DNA of 64,000 nucleotides from assembly GCA_963772955.1 (NCBI GenBank), contig CAVYZF010000010.1:248001-312000 (forward strand), given 5' to 3'. Every line of letters starts with the position of its first letter. Position 1 is the first letter of the stretch. The stretch is from Gp6-AA40 sp963772955. Lineage in GTDB: Bacteria; Acidobacteriota; Vicinamibacteria; Vicinamibacterales; UBA2999. Of the stretch, positions 25,590 through 34,880 are shown one piece after another. Below the pieces are notes generated by a model that was not told the origin of the DNA, made no database searches, and saw only the letters and a program-made list of their open reading frames with translations. The position numbers and the translations under genes are program-made.

Positions 25590-25800
25590 TTCGGTCGGCG
25601 GTCGAGCTCCGCCTGGGCGAAAAACGCCGATGCCTTGCGCAAGATCTCGTTCGCGCGCTTGAGCTCGACGTTTTCACGTTGGAGCCGTTTCAGCTCTTCG
25701 CGCTCACTCGTGGTCAGACCTGGACGCTGGCCGGTATCCCGCTCGGCCTGCCGCACCCATCGGCGCAACGATTCCGTGCGAACCCCGAGTTTCTCGCCGG
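25586..25800 (-). pseudogene. IS3-family OrfA, truncated at its N-terminus
   Basis: Reads E-K-L-G-V-R-T-E-S-L-R-R-W-V-R-Q-A-E (helix-turn-helix) followed by the leucine-zipper segment L-K-R-L-Q-R-E-N-V-E-L-K-R-A-N-E-I-L-R-K-A-S-A, then D-R-R-P-K and a stop that overlaps orfB. Sequence upstream of about 25800 belongs to the neighbouring ISAzo13-type transposase on the other strand, so the first 20-25 residues are lost. Confidence 0.75.
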
Positions 25801-26825
25801 CGAGGTGCTCGTCGCCACACGGACGCGCAAGCCGGGCGGGGGCCGGAAGCGCGCGGCCGATCGCGATCCGACCTTGCTCCGGGACTTGGATGCCTTGGTG
25901 GAGCCGACCGCGCCCGGCGATCCGGATTCGCCGTTGCGCTGGACGTGTCTGAGCGCGCGCACCTTGGCCGTGGCACTCGACGGCTTGGGGCACGACGTCA
26001 GCCACACGGTCGTGGCCGAGTTGCTGCATGGCTTGGGCTACAGCCTGCAGGGCAACGTCAAGACGCGCGAAGGTCGCCAGCACGCCGATCGGGACGCCCA
26101 GTTTCGGTACATCGCGCGCCGAGTGCGCGCGGCGCAACGGGCCAGGAGCCGACGATCTCGGTCGATACGAACAAGAAAGAACTCGTCGGAGACTTCAAGA
26201 ACGCGGGCCGCACGTGGCGCCCCGGCGAATTCGCCCCAGCGCGTGCGGGTCCACGACTTCCTGATCCGGACCCCAACGGGCGGGCAAGGCCATTCCCTAC
26301 GGCGTCTACGATCTGCATCGCAATGAAGGCTGGGTCAGTGTCGGGATCGATCACGACACCGCGACCTTCGCGGTACGGTCGATCCGGCGCTGGTGGCAGC
26401 GCATGGGCCGCCCGGTATATCGCGAGGCCCACGCGCTGCTGATCACGGCGGATGCGGGCGGCAGCAACGGCGCCCGCCTGCGCCTCTGGAAGTGGGAACT
26501 GCAGCAGTTGGCGAATCGGACGGGCCTGGCCATCACCGTCTGTCACTTCCCGCCAGGCACGAGCAAGTGGAACAAGATCGAGCATCGGCTGTTCTCGCAC
26601 ATCGCCATGAACTGGCGCGGGACGCCGCTCGTCGACCTGGCGACCATCGTGAGTTTGATCGGATCGACGCACAGCCGGTCCGGGCTACGCGTGCGATCCG
26701 AACTCGACCGCGGCCAATACCCGGCCGGTGTCACCGTGACCGACGCGCAGATGGCCACCGTGCGCCTCGCGCGGCATCGCTTTCACGGCGACTGGAACTA
26801 CACCAGGCGCCATCAACGGACATAG
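25800..26825 (+). pseudogene. ISAzo13-type transposase, truncated and multiply frameshifted
   Basis: Family blocks occur in order but in three frames: R-K-P-G-G-G-R-K-R with L-R-W-T-C-L-S-A-R-T-L (frame of 25,800-26,130), S-V-D-T-N-K-K-E-L-V-G-D-F-K-N-A-G (next block, about 26,160-26,215), V-H-D-F (about 26,245), then G-K-A-I-P-Y-G-V-Y-D-L-H-R-N-E-G to the end (26,283-26,825). The last block includes L-I-T-A-D-A-G-G-S-N and C-H-F-P-P-G-T-S-K-W-N-K-I-E-H-R. The N-terminus is missing at the junction with the IS3 remnant. At least three indels separate the blocks. Confidence 0.78.
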
Positions 26826-26975
26826 GCCCACAAAGCAGCATCTGACGGGGGAGATGGGCACGATCCGCGGCGGCACGCGTCCAATCCTCTCTGGCAATCG
26901 GTCGCAGTACAGGACGTAGGTCCCATGCGTATCATCGTTACTCATGCTCAAATGGCGCTTTAAGCGTGGCCTGCT

Positions 26976-27704
26976 ATGCAAATTGAACCGATCATGAACG
27001 TGGGCCGCCGACTGCGTCGTTTCGGTCGAACCCTTCGCGGCGCCGACGTCGCTGCCGAGCCCGAAGTGGCATGTCCACGCGTGCACCTCGGATCCGAATA
27101 CGGCGGATGGTGGGTACGACCCGACTGGATCGACTCGGACGCCGTGGTGATAAGCGCCGGCGTCGGATCGGATGTCACCTTCGACCTCGAGATGATCGGA
27201 CGGTTCCGCTGCACCGTCCATGCCTTCGACCCCACGCCCAAGTCGGCAGAATGGGTGAAACAGCAGCCGCTGCCTGGCCAGTTCAAATTCTACGAATTGG
27301 GTCTGGCTCACTATGACGGTGAGATGCTCTTCGCCCTTCCTGGTGACCACCCCGAATGGGACTGCTACGTCGCCACGACACCGGACGCCGAGGTCGTCAA
27401 ATCGGCTGCGCACGCCACCCATTGTCAGGTCCGTCGCCTCGCTACGCTCGCAAAGCTCATCGACGCTCCGCGCATCGACGTTCTGAAGATGGACATCGAG
27501 GGGAGCGAGTTTGACGTGATCGACGACATGCTTTCCGGCGACATCCGTCCGCGTCAGTTGCTCGTCGAGTATCACTATCGTCACCAGTTCAGCGCCAATG
27601 TCGGGCGAACGAGCAACTCGTTGGATGCCCTGCGCCGCGTCGGCTACCGGATCTTCGCCCGTTCCTCCCGCGGACAGGAGATCTCCATGTGCCTAGACCA
27701 GTAG
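26976..27704 (+). CDS. FkbM-family methyltransferase
   Basis: 242 residues. Motifs of the FkbM domain are visible: V-V-I-S-A-G-V-G-S-D-V-T-F-D near residue 55, V-H-A-F-D-P-T-P near residue 85 (SAM acidic loop), and I-D-V-L-K-M-D-I-E-G-S-E near residue 165. FkbM enzymes O-methylate hydroxyl groups, often of sugars or nucleoside-linked products. In this setting the substrate is probably a polysaccharide unit, by inference from neighbouring sugar genes. It follows the insertion-sequence scar by 150 nt. Confidence 0.85.
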   Translation: MQIEPIMNVGRRLRRFGRTLRGADVAAEPEVACPRVHLGSEYGGWWVRPDWIDSDAVVISAGVGSDVTFDLEMIGRFRCTVHAFDPTPKSAEWVKQQPLPGQFKFYELGLAHYDGEMLFALPGDHPEWDCYVATTPDAEVVKSAAHATHCQVRRLATLAKLIDAPRIDVLKMDIEGSEFDVIDDMLSGDIRPRQLLVEYHYRHQFSANVGRTSNSLDALRRVGYRIFARSSRGQEISMCLDQ

Positions 27705-27759
27705 CGCGCGCGCCAGCGCCCTCGCAGGCCGCCGGACACCGCGAGTCGCCACATCCTGA

Positions 27760-29280
27760 TCACCTGGACCTGATCTCCTCAATCGCTTGCGTGCATGCCG
27801 ACGCTGGCGAGTTCACGTCCAGCCCTTGCGCCTTCCACTGACTCAGCGTCAGATCGGCACCCTTCCAATGGAAGTACGGATCCCGCCCGCCGGTTAAGCA
27901 ATAGAGGTTGTTCTCCCATCGATTCCTGGCCCCCGGTTGAAACGGCGCCCCGGTTGGCGAGTCGTCCACGGTGTTGACGAGTCCGTTGAATCCGGGCTGA
28001 GAGCCTTGCTGAAAGACGCGATTATCGTGGACATAGGTATTGACCACGGCCAGCGATCCGCGGTCTCCGGTGTTACGGGTGTCGTCCCAGACGCCAATGC
28101 CATTCGAATTATCTACACAGGTGTTCCCGTAGATTTCTACGCCAGGACTCGACAAGATTTCGATGCACCCATTCGTCGGAAAGTCACCAAACGTTGTATC
28201 AACACCGTTGCGTCTCAACACATTGTTGCGGATGATCGCAGAGTAGCTAATCTCGTGAAAGATACCGGAGCGGAAATTGTCTTCGATGACGTTGTTCTCA
28301 TACAGCACATCAACGTTATTGACGTCCGTCCAGAGTCCGGCTCCGTAGTTGTGGTGGGAATGGTTTCCTCGGACAAGCATTCCAGACGTGTGGACCCACT
28401 TGGATCCACCGGCGCCCCAATAGGGACTGAACCCGCACGGGTTGCTGAACGCCGCGGTGCCTGTGTATCCAGGAGCGATGCCGTTGTAGGCGATCTCGTT
28501 GTCTGCAATGACGACATCCGGGCCTGCGCCCCAAAACCCGGAATTGCAGTTGTGATGGACATAGTTGTTCGTCGAGGTGGTCTTCAGGTCATTCCCGATC
28601 CCGGCATAGTGGTTGTACCGAACCTCAAGATTTGTCGCCAGCCAGCCTTCCGCTCCACGAACTGAGTACCCGATATTCACCGCTGCATGGACGCCGTTCG
28701 AGCTTCCGGCATACTTCTCCACGATCATGTCCTTGATCGTGACGTCATCCGCTGAACTAGGAAGAAATACCCCCTCCTTCACGCTCGTTTCGACGATATG
28801 CCCGGTCGGATCGTCCCCGACGTAGATCCGATCAGCTGCGTAATCGAAGTACCACTCCCCGGCCCCGGTTGCGCCGAGCGACGCCTCACGGAACTTCAGC
28901 ACATTGTCAAACCAGAGATCCTCAGGGTAGATGCATTGAGGATGCGTCTTCAGGCAGTCTTCAGGTGCCCCGGCCGCGAGCTGCTGCGTCTGACCGGTCG
29001 CATACCACCGCCCACCGTTTGGCGTCCAACTCGATAGTGCCCGAGCACCAGACAGGGTGGTTAGGCGAATGCTGCCGCTCATCTCACCTTGGAAGGTGTC
29101 ACCCGTCTTGGGTGTGATCTGCTGCTCACGATGCGTCCCGGCCCGAAGTACGTAAGTCGTACCAGCGGAATGCATGTCGATGACACTCTGGATGTTCGTG
29201 CCCGGGGAGATCGTGACCTGGGCACACACGACTCGTGACAGCGCGAGCACGGATAGCGCACATAGCACTGGCCTCAGCAT
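27760..29280 (-). CDS. Exported right-handed parallel beta-helix protein (paralogue A)
   Basis: 506 residues from ATG 29280, with a signal peptide ending in V-V-C-A-Q. The N-terminal module has P-G-T-N-I-Q-S-V-I and a G-T-H-R segment, then C-L-K-T-H-P-Q-C-I-Y-P-E-D-L. Residues about 180-430 are short beta-helix rungs with N-N-Y-V-H-H-N, S-G-G-S-K-W-type G-G-S-K-W-V-H-T-S-G-M-L-V-R-G-N and I-F-H-E-I-S-Y. The fold is shared by pectin and alginate lyases, epimerases and tailspikes. A polysaccharide is the likely substrate, but no catalytic set is recognised. Three paralogues lie at 32.3, 34.3 and 35.9 kb. Confidence 0.85.
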   Translation of the reverse strand: MLRPVLCALSVLALSRVVCAQVTISPGTNIQSVIDMHSAGTTYVLRAGTHREQQITPKTGDTFQGEMSGSIRLTTLSGARALSSWTPNGGRWYATGQTQQLAAGAPEDCLKTHPQCIYPEDLWFDNVLKFREASLGATGAGEWYFDYAADRIYVGDDPTGHIVETSVKEGVFLPSSADDVTIKDMIVEKYAGSSNGVHAAVNIGYSVRGAEGWLATNLEVRYNHYAGIGNDLKTTSTNNYVHHNCNSGFWGAGPDVVIADNEIAYNGIAPGYTGTAAFSNPCGFSPYWGAGGSKWVHTSGMLVRGNHSHHNYGAGLWTDVNNVDVLYENNVIEDNFRSGIFHEISYSAIIRNNVLRRNGVDTTFGDFPTNGCIEILSSPGVEIYGNTCVDNSNGIGVWDDTRNTGDRGSLAVVNTYVHDNRVFQQGSQPGFNGLVNTVDDSPTGAPFQPGARNRWENNLYCLTGGRDPYFHWKGADLTLSQWKAQGLDVNSPASACTQAIEEIRSR

Positions 29281-29391
29281 CAGTTCACCCGAGGATGCGG
29301 TCCACCAGGCGAAAACTGGTGGTCGCAAGCTCCGTCAACTCTTCGCACTCGCCAGCGCATTCAAGGAAGGGTCGCTATGCGACCCACTCCG

Positions 29392-30700
29392 TCACGGCGC
29401 TGATTGGCCGCCGCACGGCACGCGGCTCACCTTTCGTCTCTCCGTCGGTTGATGATGCGGGGGCCGGCCCATCGCCTCCGCGTACCAACGCTGGAAGTGT
29501 TCTCGGAGCACACGCGTATTGAAATGCTCCTGGACCCGCGTCCGCGCCGCGTTTCCAATCGCCAGACGCAGGGCTGGTGATTCGACAAGCCGGTCCATGG
29601 CAGCGGCGAGGCCTTCGATGGCCTGGGACTGCGTGCGTGCGGGAATCTTGAACCCCGTCTCGTGTGTCACCAGCATGCCCGGTCCACCGAGATCGAGGCA
29701 GACGACTGGCCGACCAGCGGCCATTGCCTCGGCGCACACAAAGCCGCCAGACTCGTGCAGGCTCGGATGTACGAGCACATCACCCTGCTGCAACCACTGC
29801 AGTACTTCTCCCCGAGGGAGCACGCCAAGAAAGCGCACGCGGTCGGCGACCTTTAGTTTGACCGCCAACGCCTCCAGCGACGGTCGCACTGGGCCGTCGC
29901 CGACGATCCAATATTCGGCGGATCGGTGCTGCATTCGCGCGAATGCCTCGATGCCCAGGTGAAACCCCTTCCACGACACGAGTCGCCCGACGCTGAAGAA
30001 CCGGACCGTCCCGTCACCGACGGGCGGTGGGAAGGCCGCCAACGTCGCGACTTCCGATTCGGTCAGCGCCACGTGCGACCACACCAGAATGCGGGGAACA
30101 CGCAGCTTCGCCATTCGCGCCGATGTCTCCGGAGAGGTCGCGATACCGACGGTGGTGCGCCTGGCGGCGAGAAGCAAGAAGGGGTCGCGTTCGCCAAAGA
30201 ATCGCGCGACAGCACGAAAAACCTCTAACAGTGCACCGCCGATGCCGAGCCCTGGCCAGAATGCTTTTGGAGCCGATTCCCCTCCACCAACGGGTCCCCA
30301 GACGAACGGAATTCCAAGGAAGGCCAGAAAGCTCGGCATCCAATACCGCCCGACCGTGACGTGATGGGCCAGATCGAAACGGATTTGTCTATGGAGCGCG
30401 CGAGCCTTCCCATAGGCCATCATCTGCCAGCAGGACCTGCTGCACCTCGAAGCTGACACGCCCGCTCTTCATGAACCACAGCCACATCGGCAAATCCAGA
30501 AAGACAAATTGCACGGACCCTGGAGTGTTCGCGAGCGCCTCCACGATCGCCTCTCGGTTCTCGAAGGACGTCATTACCCAGACATCGTGGTCTCGAGCAA
30601 CTGCAGTGACTGCATTCCACCCGATGCCTGGTTCCGAGCCGCGGCCCGGACCGCAGGCGTACGCTGAAAGGAGAATCCGCAACTTCACGTTGGCTGCCAT
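29392..30700 (-). CDS. Family 4 glycosyltransferase, one frameshift
   Basis: The N-terminal 85 residues (L-R-I-L-L-S-A-Y-A-C-G-P-G-R-G-S-E-P-G) are read from ATG 30700. A +1 base near 30432 throws the frame off after E-V-Q-Q-V-L. The remainder (W-Q-M-M-A-Y-G-K-A, then W-G-P-V-G-G-G) runs to 29392. The GT-B donor-site block S-V-G-R-L-V-S-W-K-G-F-H and the glutamate block H-E-S-G-G-F-V-C-A-E-A-M-A are intact. Corrected length is about 435 residues, normal for GT4. It transfers a nucleotide sugar to a glycan. The next gene upstream on this strand, a methyltransferase, begins 240 nt away. Confidence 0.83.
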
Positions 30701-30939
30701 GAACGAATCTCGAGGACAGTAGGTGGTTGAGGAGGAACGACCAGGCTCGCGTCAGCGAAGGCGCAGAATCTCGCGATGGTTCCGAGGCCGGGCCCGAGCG
30801 ATATGCAGGCTCCCACGGCGTTCGACCAGAACGTCTGGCGGAGCGAGCCAACACTCATCGGCTGTCCGAACTGCATCCATGCCAATACGCGTCTATCGAT
30901 GTTATTGCCACGCCCCCGTTCTATCACCGCTTCCGTCCC

Positions 30940-31557
30940 TCAACCACCACAGCATTCCGAGTGCGGTCTTCTCGTTCGATTCCTCCGGATGTCGTCGATG
31001 TCGCTGTCGAATGCCGCTCTGCCCGACGCCTGAAAGCCTACTTCCTCGAGGATCTCGACGAGCCGTTTCGTATCGTACATACACTTGTGTGTGTGTGCAC
31101 CCTGGGTTAACGGCGCCAGAGTATTCTTCATCACGCTGTTCGCATTGGTCGCCAGGACGTCCAACTCGCGCACGAAGTCGTCCGCCCGCAACCGGCCTTC
31201 CAGATATTCGATGACGCTGACGTGGAGGTCGGGGACGATTATTCGAATGATGCCGCCCCTCCGCAGGACTCTGTGACACTCCGCGAGAAACGCACGGCCA
31301 TCTTCTTTGGCGAAATGCTCGAGGGTATGTGAGCTGTACACGACGTCGACACTCGAATCCGGCCAAGGAAAGCGCGTGGTGAGATCGTGGATCACGATTC
31401 TCTTGTCCCACTCGACCTTGAAGATTCTCAGCCTTCTGTTGACCGCACGGAAGAGCGGCACTTTTGTAAGCCTGGCGCCGAGCGCGTAGTCGACGTTCGT
31501 CCATCCATCGACAACTCGGTCCCCGCACCCGAGATTTAACTTCATGTCACTGGACAT
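30940..31557 (-). CDS. Class I SAM-dependent methyltransferase (COG4627-like)
   Basis: 205 residues from ATG 31557. The SAM loop is L-N-L-G-C-G-D-R near the start. W-T-N-V-D-Y follows it, then F-P-W-P-D-S-S-V-D-V-V-Y-S-S-H-T-L-E-H-F and a V-L-R-R-G-G motif. The stretch G-A-H-T-H-K-C-M-Y-D is typical of small sugar-locus methyltransferases. It probably works in the cytoplasm on a polysaccharide precursor. The 238-nt gap between this gene and the glycosyltransferase to its left on the map holds no gene that I can support. Confidence 0.82.
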   Translation of the reverse strand: MSSDMKLNLGCGDRVVDGWTNVDYALGARLTKVPLFRAVNRRLRIFKVEWDKRIVIHDLTTRFPWPDSSVDVVYSSHTLEHFAKEDGRAFLAECHRVLRRGGIIRIIVPDLHVSVIEYLEGRLRADDFVRELDVLATNANSVMKNTLAPLTQGAHTHKCMYDTKRLVEILEEVGFQASGRAAFDSDIDDIRRNRTRRPHSECCGG

Positions 31558-31902
31558 AAAAGAAACCTCCGAGCTTTTGATGGAGGAGTGCCCACGATTC
31601 TACCTCGGCGAATCAATGGTCCACTCAAAGTCAGCTCGTCCGTGACGGACCGTTCATGGTGGCGTTCGCGCTCACCATCCCAAATGAAGACGACGTCGGC
31701 TGTGCGGTGCGCCAAGTTTGAGAATCCGTGTCGCGGCGTGCGTGATGCGCGGGGGGGTGTTGCGCTCCACTTCCGAGCCGATATCTCCGGTGAGAAGAAT
31801 GGCGACATTGCGATAGACGTCTCGAGCACAATCGAATCGTAATCGCGGACGCGTCGACGCTCCCAGTCCGGAGGCGGAGAATTGGACCACGTGTATGCGC
31901 AC
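31558..31902 (-). pseudogene. Unrecognised coding-like remnant, two frames
   Basis: Minus-strand text begins R-I-H-V-V-Q-F-S-A-S-G-L-G-A-S and continues F-D-C-A-R-D-V-Y-R-N-V-A-I-L-L-T-G-D-I. The frame then changes near 31710 to A-D-V-V-F-I-W-D-G-E-R-E-R-H-H-E-R-S-V-T. Both segments have a protein-like mix and join without loss if one base is shifted. No family is recognised. The remaining 380 nt (31,903-32,285) up to the beta-helix gene hold nothing I can support apart from that gene's promoter region. Confidence 0.25.
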
Positions 31903-32285
31903 ACCTCCATCTGCTTCAATGTCTCCCGTTCGTCGATCGTCGAAGGAAGCCCAGGACGTGCGGCGCGTCGCGAACCTCCGCCTTCATCAGTGCGAACGCG
32001 TCCACCACGCAAGCGAAGCGAGGCGATTGCCGTGCGCGAATTTCCTTTCGGCTGAGTCCAGGAGTGGATATACTGAGTCGCGTAAGGCGCATCAACGTGA
32101 CCAGCCACGTTGATGCGAGTGTATCGTTAGCGTCGCATCTCCCTCCACGCGGCAGTCTTCGAACTCTTTGCCTGACGATAAGTCCCGCCATGTAGCCAGT
32201 CTGGCTGCGTGTCGGTGAGGTTGGCGGACGACCGCCAGCCCGACGGTAGTGGTGTGTCCGAAGTGTGGAACTGGAGAAGCGATTC

Positions 32286-34151
32286 ATGTTAGATCCGAAC
32301 GACCGCAACATCTTTCTGCCCTGTTTACTGTGCGTGGCGTGCCTCACGCTGCTGCCGGTATCGGCGATGGCGCAAGTCAACATCTTCCCCGGGCAGAACA
32401 TTCAGCAGGTGATCGCCGGCTACCCTGCAGGAACCCTGTTCATCTTGAAACCCGGCGTTCACAGGATGCAATCGATCGTCCCGAGAAACGGCGATATGTT
32501 CTTCGGCGAGGCGGGCACCGTGCTGTCGGGGGCACGTCAACTCTCGGGGTTCACGCGCGTCGGTTCGTACTGGTCGGTCGGCTCCCAGACGCAAGAAGGC
32601 CCCGTGAACTACTCGGAATGTCGGCCGGACGTCTCGCGATGCCTGTATCCCGAGAATCTATTCTTCAACTCGGTGCCGCTGAAACACGTCGACGCCCTTT
32701 CGAAGGTAGGCCCTGGCACCTGGTTCTTCGACTACCCGGCAGATCGCATCTACTTCTGGGACGATCCGACCAATCAAAACGTGGAGATCAGCGTAACGGC
32801 AACGGCATTCAGCGGCTTCGCCTCGAACGTTACGATCCTCGGTCTCGTCATCGAGAAGTACGCGACACCGGCCGGAATGTCGGCGGTAGGACTAGGTGCG
32901 GGGTGGACACTGATCTACTGCGAGGTCCGACTCAATCACTATGCCGGCGTCTCGATTTACACCAACTCCATCGTTCGCAATAGCTTCATCCATCACAACG
33001 GCGCCTTGGGGATGATCGGCGCTGGAGACAATGCGCTGGTCGAATCGAATGAGATCTCGTACAACAACTTCGCCGGGTTCAACCCATTTTGGGGTTCCGG
33101 CGGCTCGAAATGGGTCCTCACTTCGGGCCTAGTCGTCCGCAACAACTTCTCCCATCACAACGGAGGCCCAGGCCTGTCGACGGATATCGGCAACATCTAC
33201 ACGTTGTACGAGGGCAACAGGATCGAAGACAACGAACGCGGAGGGATCTTCCACGAGATCAGCTATGACGCCGTCATCCGCAACAACATCGCCCGGCGAA
33301 ATGGGGCGGGCAAGGCCTATCCGTGGTGGACGACCGGCGCTGGCATCGAGGTTTATGGCTCATCGAATGTTGAAGTCTACGGCAATACCGTGGAGGACAA
33401 CTTTCAGGGCATCACGGGTCTCGACGACCATCGCGGCAACGGACGTTATGGTCCGTACGTTCTGAAGAATCTCTACGTTCACGACAACGTCATCATCTCG
33501 CGCAATACCGAACCCGGCACCGGCCGCACGGGTGTCGTCGACATTGATAACCAGACCGCCTTCATGTCTGGAAACATCCGATTCGAACGGAATCAGTACA
33601 TGGTCAGCGACGCCAACGCCCGAGGCTTCATGTGGCTTGGCGAACGCACGCGATCCGAATGGCAGTCCTTCGGACAGGACGTCAACAGCTCGTTCGGAAC
33701 TGGAGCTCCCGCGACCACGAAGTATCTGAGCGACAACAACTGGTCGTGGATGACGAATGGCTGGGGGGTGGCCGAACGTGACCGCAGCAATGGTGAGCAT
33801 TTCGAGGGAGACGGGCGTCCCCTGTCGATCGATGGAGTCACCTACACCAAAGGGATCGGGGTCCATTCCGATTCCGATGTACGCTGGCCGATGAATTCCC
33901 AATGCACTACATTCTCAGCCGTGGTGGGCATCGACGACGAGGTGGGCGCAAGAGGGAGCGTCGGATTCCACGTCTACGTCAACGGCCAATTGCGCTACGA
34001 CAGCGGTCTGGTAACGAGCGCCACGCCCGCGCAGAACGTCCTGGTCGACGTGACAGGCGGGAACGAGTTGAGACTGGTCGTCAACAATGGGGGGGACAAC
34101 CCCTACTTCGACCATGCGGACTGGGCAGACGCGAAACTCAGTTGCCGATGA
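32286..34151 (+). CDS. Exported parallel beta-helix protein with C-terminal NPCBM domain (paralogue B)
   Basis: 621 residues from ATG 32286, after a ggagaag ribosome site; a GTG 7 codons upstream is possible. A signal peptide ends in S-A-M-A-Q. It is built like paralogue A: P-G-Q-N-I-Q-Q-V-I, G-V-H-R-M-Q, C-R-P-D-V-S-R-C-L-Y-P-E-N-L, then beta-helix rungs with S-G-G-S-K-W-V-L-T-S-G. Only this paralogue has an extra C-terminal domain (residues about 480-621), with N-N-W-S-W-M-T-N-G-W-G, G-I-G-V-H-S, V-G-I-D-D-E-V-G and F-D-H-A-D-W-A-D. That is the NPCBM/NEW2 carbohydrate-binding pattern, which is also found three times in the giant protein at 58.5 kb. It probably binds the same glycan. Confidence 0.88.
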   Translation: MLDPNDRNIFLPCLLCVACLTLLPVSAMAQVNIFPGQNIQQVIAGYPAGTLFILKPGVHRMQSIVPRNGDMFFGEAGTVLSGARQLSGFTRVGSYWSVGSQTQEGPVNYSECRPDVSRCLYPENLFFNSVPLKHVDALSKVGPGTWFFDYPADRIYFWDDPTNQNVEISVTATAFSGFASNVTILGLVIEKYATPAGMSAVGLGAGWTLIYCEVRLNHYAGVSIYTNSIVRNSFIHHNGALGMIGAGDNALVESNEISYNNFAGFNPFWGSGGSKWVLTSGLVVRNNFSHHNGGPGLSTDIGNIYTLYEGNRIEDNERGGIFHEISYDAVIRNNIARRNGAGKAYPWWTTGAGIEVYGSSNVEVYGNTVEDNFQGITGLDDHRGNGRYGPYVLKNLYVHDNVIISRNTEPGTGRTGVVDIDNQTAFMSGNIRFERNQYMVSDANARGFMWLGERTRSEWQSFGQDVNSSFGTGAPATTKYLSDNNWSWMTNGWGVAERDRSNGEHFEGDGRPLSIDGVTYTKGIGVHSDSDVRWPMNSQCTTFSAVVGIDDEVGARGSVGFHVYVNGQLRYDSGLVTSATPAQNVLVDVTGGNELRLVVNNGGDNPYFDHADWADAKLSCR

Positions 34152-34157
34152 CGCAGA

Positions 34158-34184
34158 CACCCCGTGCGCGGCGAGCACGGGGTG
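34158..34184. terminator. Intrinsic hairpin terminator between convergent genes
   Basis: A 10-bp perfect inverted repeat, CACCCCGTGC (34158-34167) and GCACGGGGTG (34175-34184), has a 7-nt loop. It starts 7 nt after the stop of the plus-strand beta-helix gene and lies before the end of the minus-strand one, so it could serve both. No long T run follows. Confidence 0.6.
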
Positions 34185-34253
34185 ATTCGCGCGGGGTTGG
34201 AAATTGTTCAGCCACGCCGCCGTTGGTGACACGGGAACGGATGGGATTGGTCG

Positions 34254-34880
34254 CCGTGTTATCGCCGGAAGGTCCCCTCCGTATCCTGGCCGAACGATTG
34301 CCACTCGTGTTCGCTCAGGTCCGTTCCCATCCAGATGAAGTACCTCGGGGTTCTCCCCAATACGTAGGTATTCCGCTGGAAACGATTGTTCGCGGTCGAC
34401 GAGAACGCCGCAATGCCGGCCGAATCCGCGACACCCGTGCGACCGCCGCCGGCGGTGATGATGCGTGATATCACGGTGTTGTCGTAGACGTTGAGATTGA
34501 TCAGCGTCCACGGACCGTGAATCCCCGTGCCGCGATGATCGTCCAGCGCGGTGATGCCTTGCCAGTTGTCCTCGAGCGTATTGCCGTAGATCTCCACGTT
34601 GCGTGACGAGGTGACCTCAATGCCTCCGCCGACGGTCCAGCCCGGATAGGCGTGCTCCGTCCCGTTGCGACGGAGGGTGTTATTGCGAATGATCGCGTCG
34701 TAGCTGATCTCGTGATAGATCCCGCTCCGGAAGTTGTCCTCCGCGATGTTGTTCTCGTAGAGCGTAGAGATGTTGTTGATGTCGGTCCAGAAGCCCGGCC
34801 CGTAGTTATGATGCGAGAAGTTCCCGCGCACGATCAGATTGGTGGTATAGACCCACTTCGACCCGCCCGATCCCCAGTAG
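34254..34880. repeat. Long direct repeat, copy 1 (3' third of beta-helix paralogue C)
   Basis: By eye roughly nine in ten bases match the block at 35,898-36,530, starting just before the stop codons and ending where the two genes begin to differ (near the S-G-G-S-K-W codons). The upstream halves are far less similar, so the block looks like a recent duplication or gene conversion. Confidence 0.75.

Larger units (their letters stand above)
24754..26825. mobile_element. Composite scar of two broken insertion sequences (IS3 and ISAzo13 types)
   Basis: A minus-strand IS3-type element (orfA fragment plus orfB) and a plus-strand ISAzo13-type transposase converge end to end near 25,790-25,815. Each is cut at its N-terminal coding end at the same junction. 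I could not identify terminal inverted repeats or target duplications by eye. Neither element appears able to make an intact transposase. Confidence 0.7.

Noticed and set aside
30701..30939. Minus-strand open frame between a GT4 and a methyltransferase
   Set aside because: Only about 80 residues with no recognised motif, and it overlaps the GT4 start.
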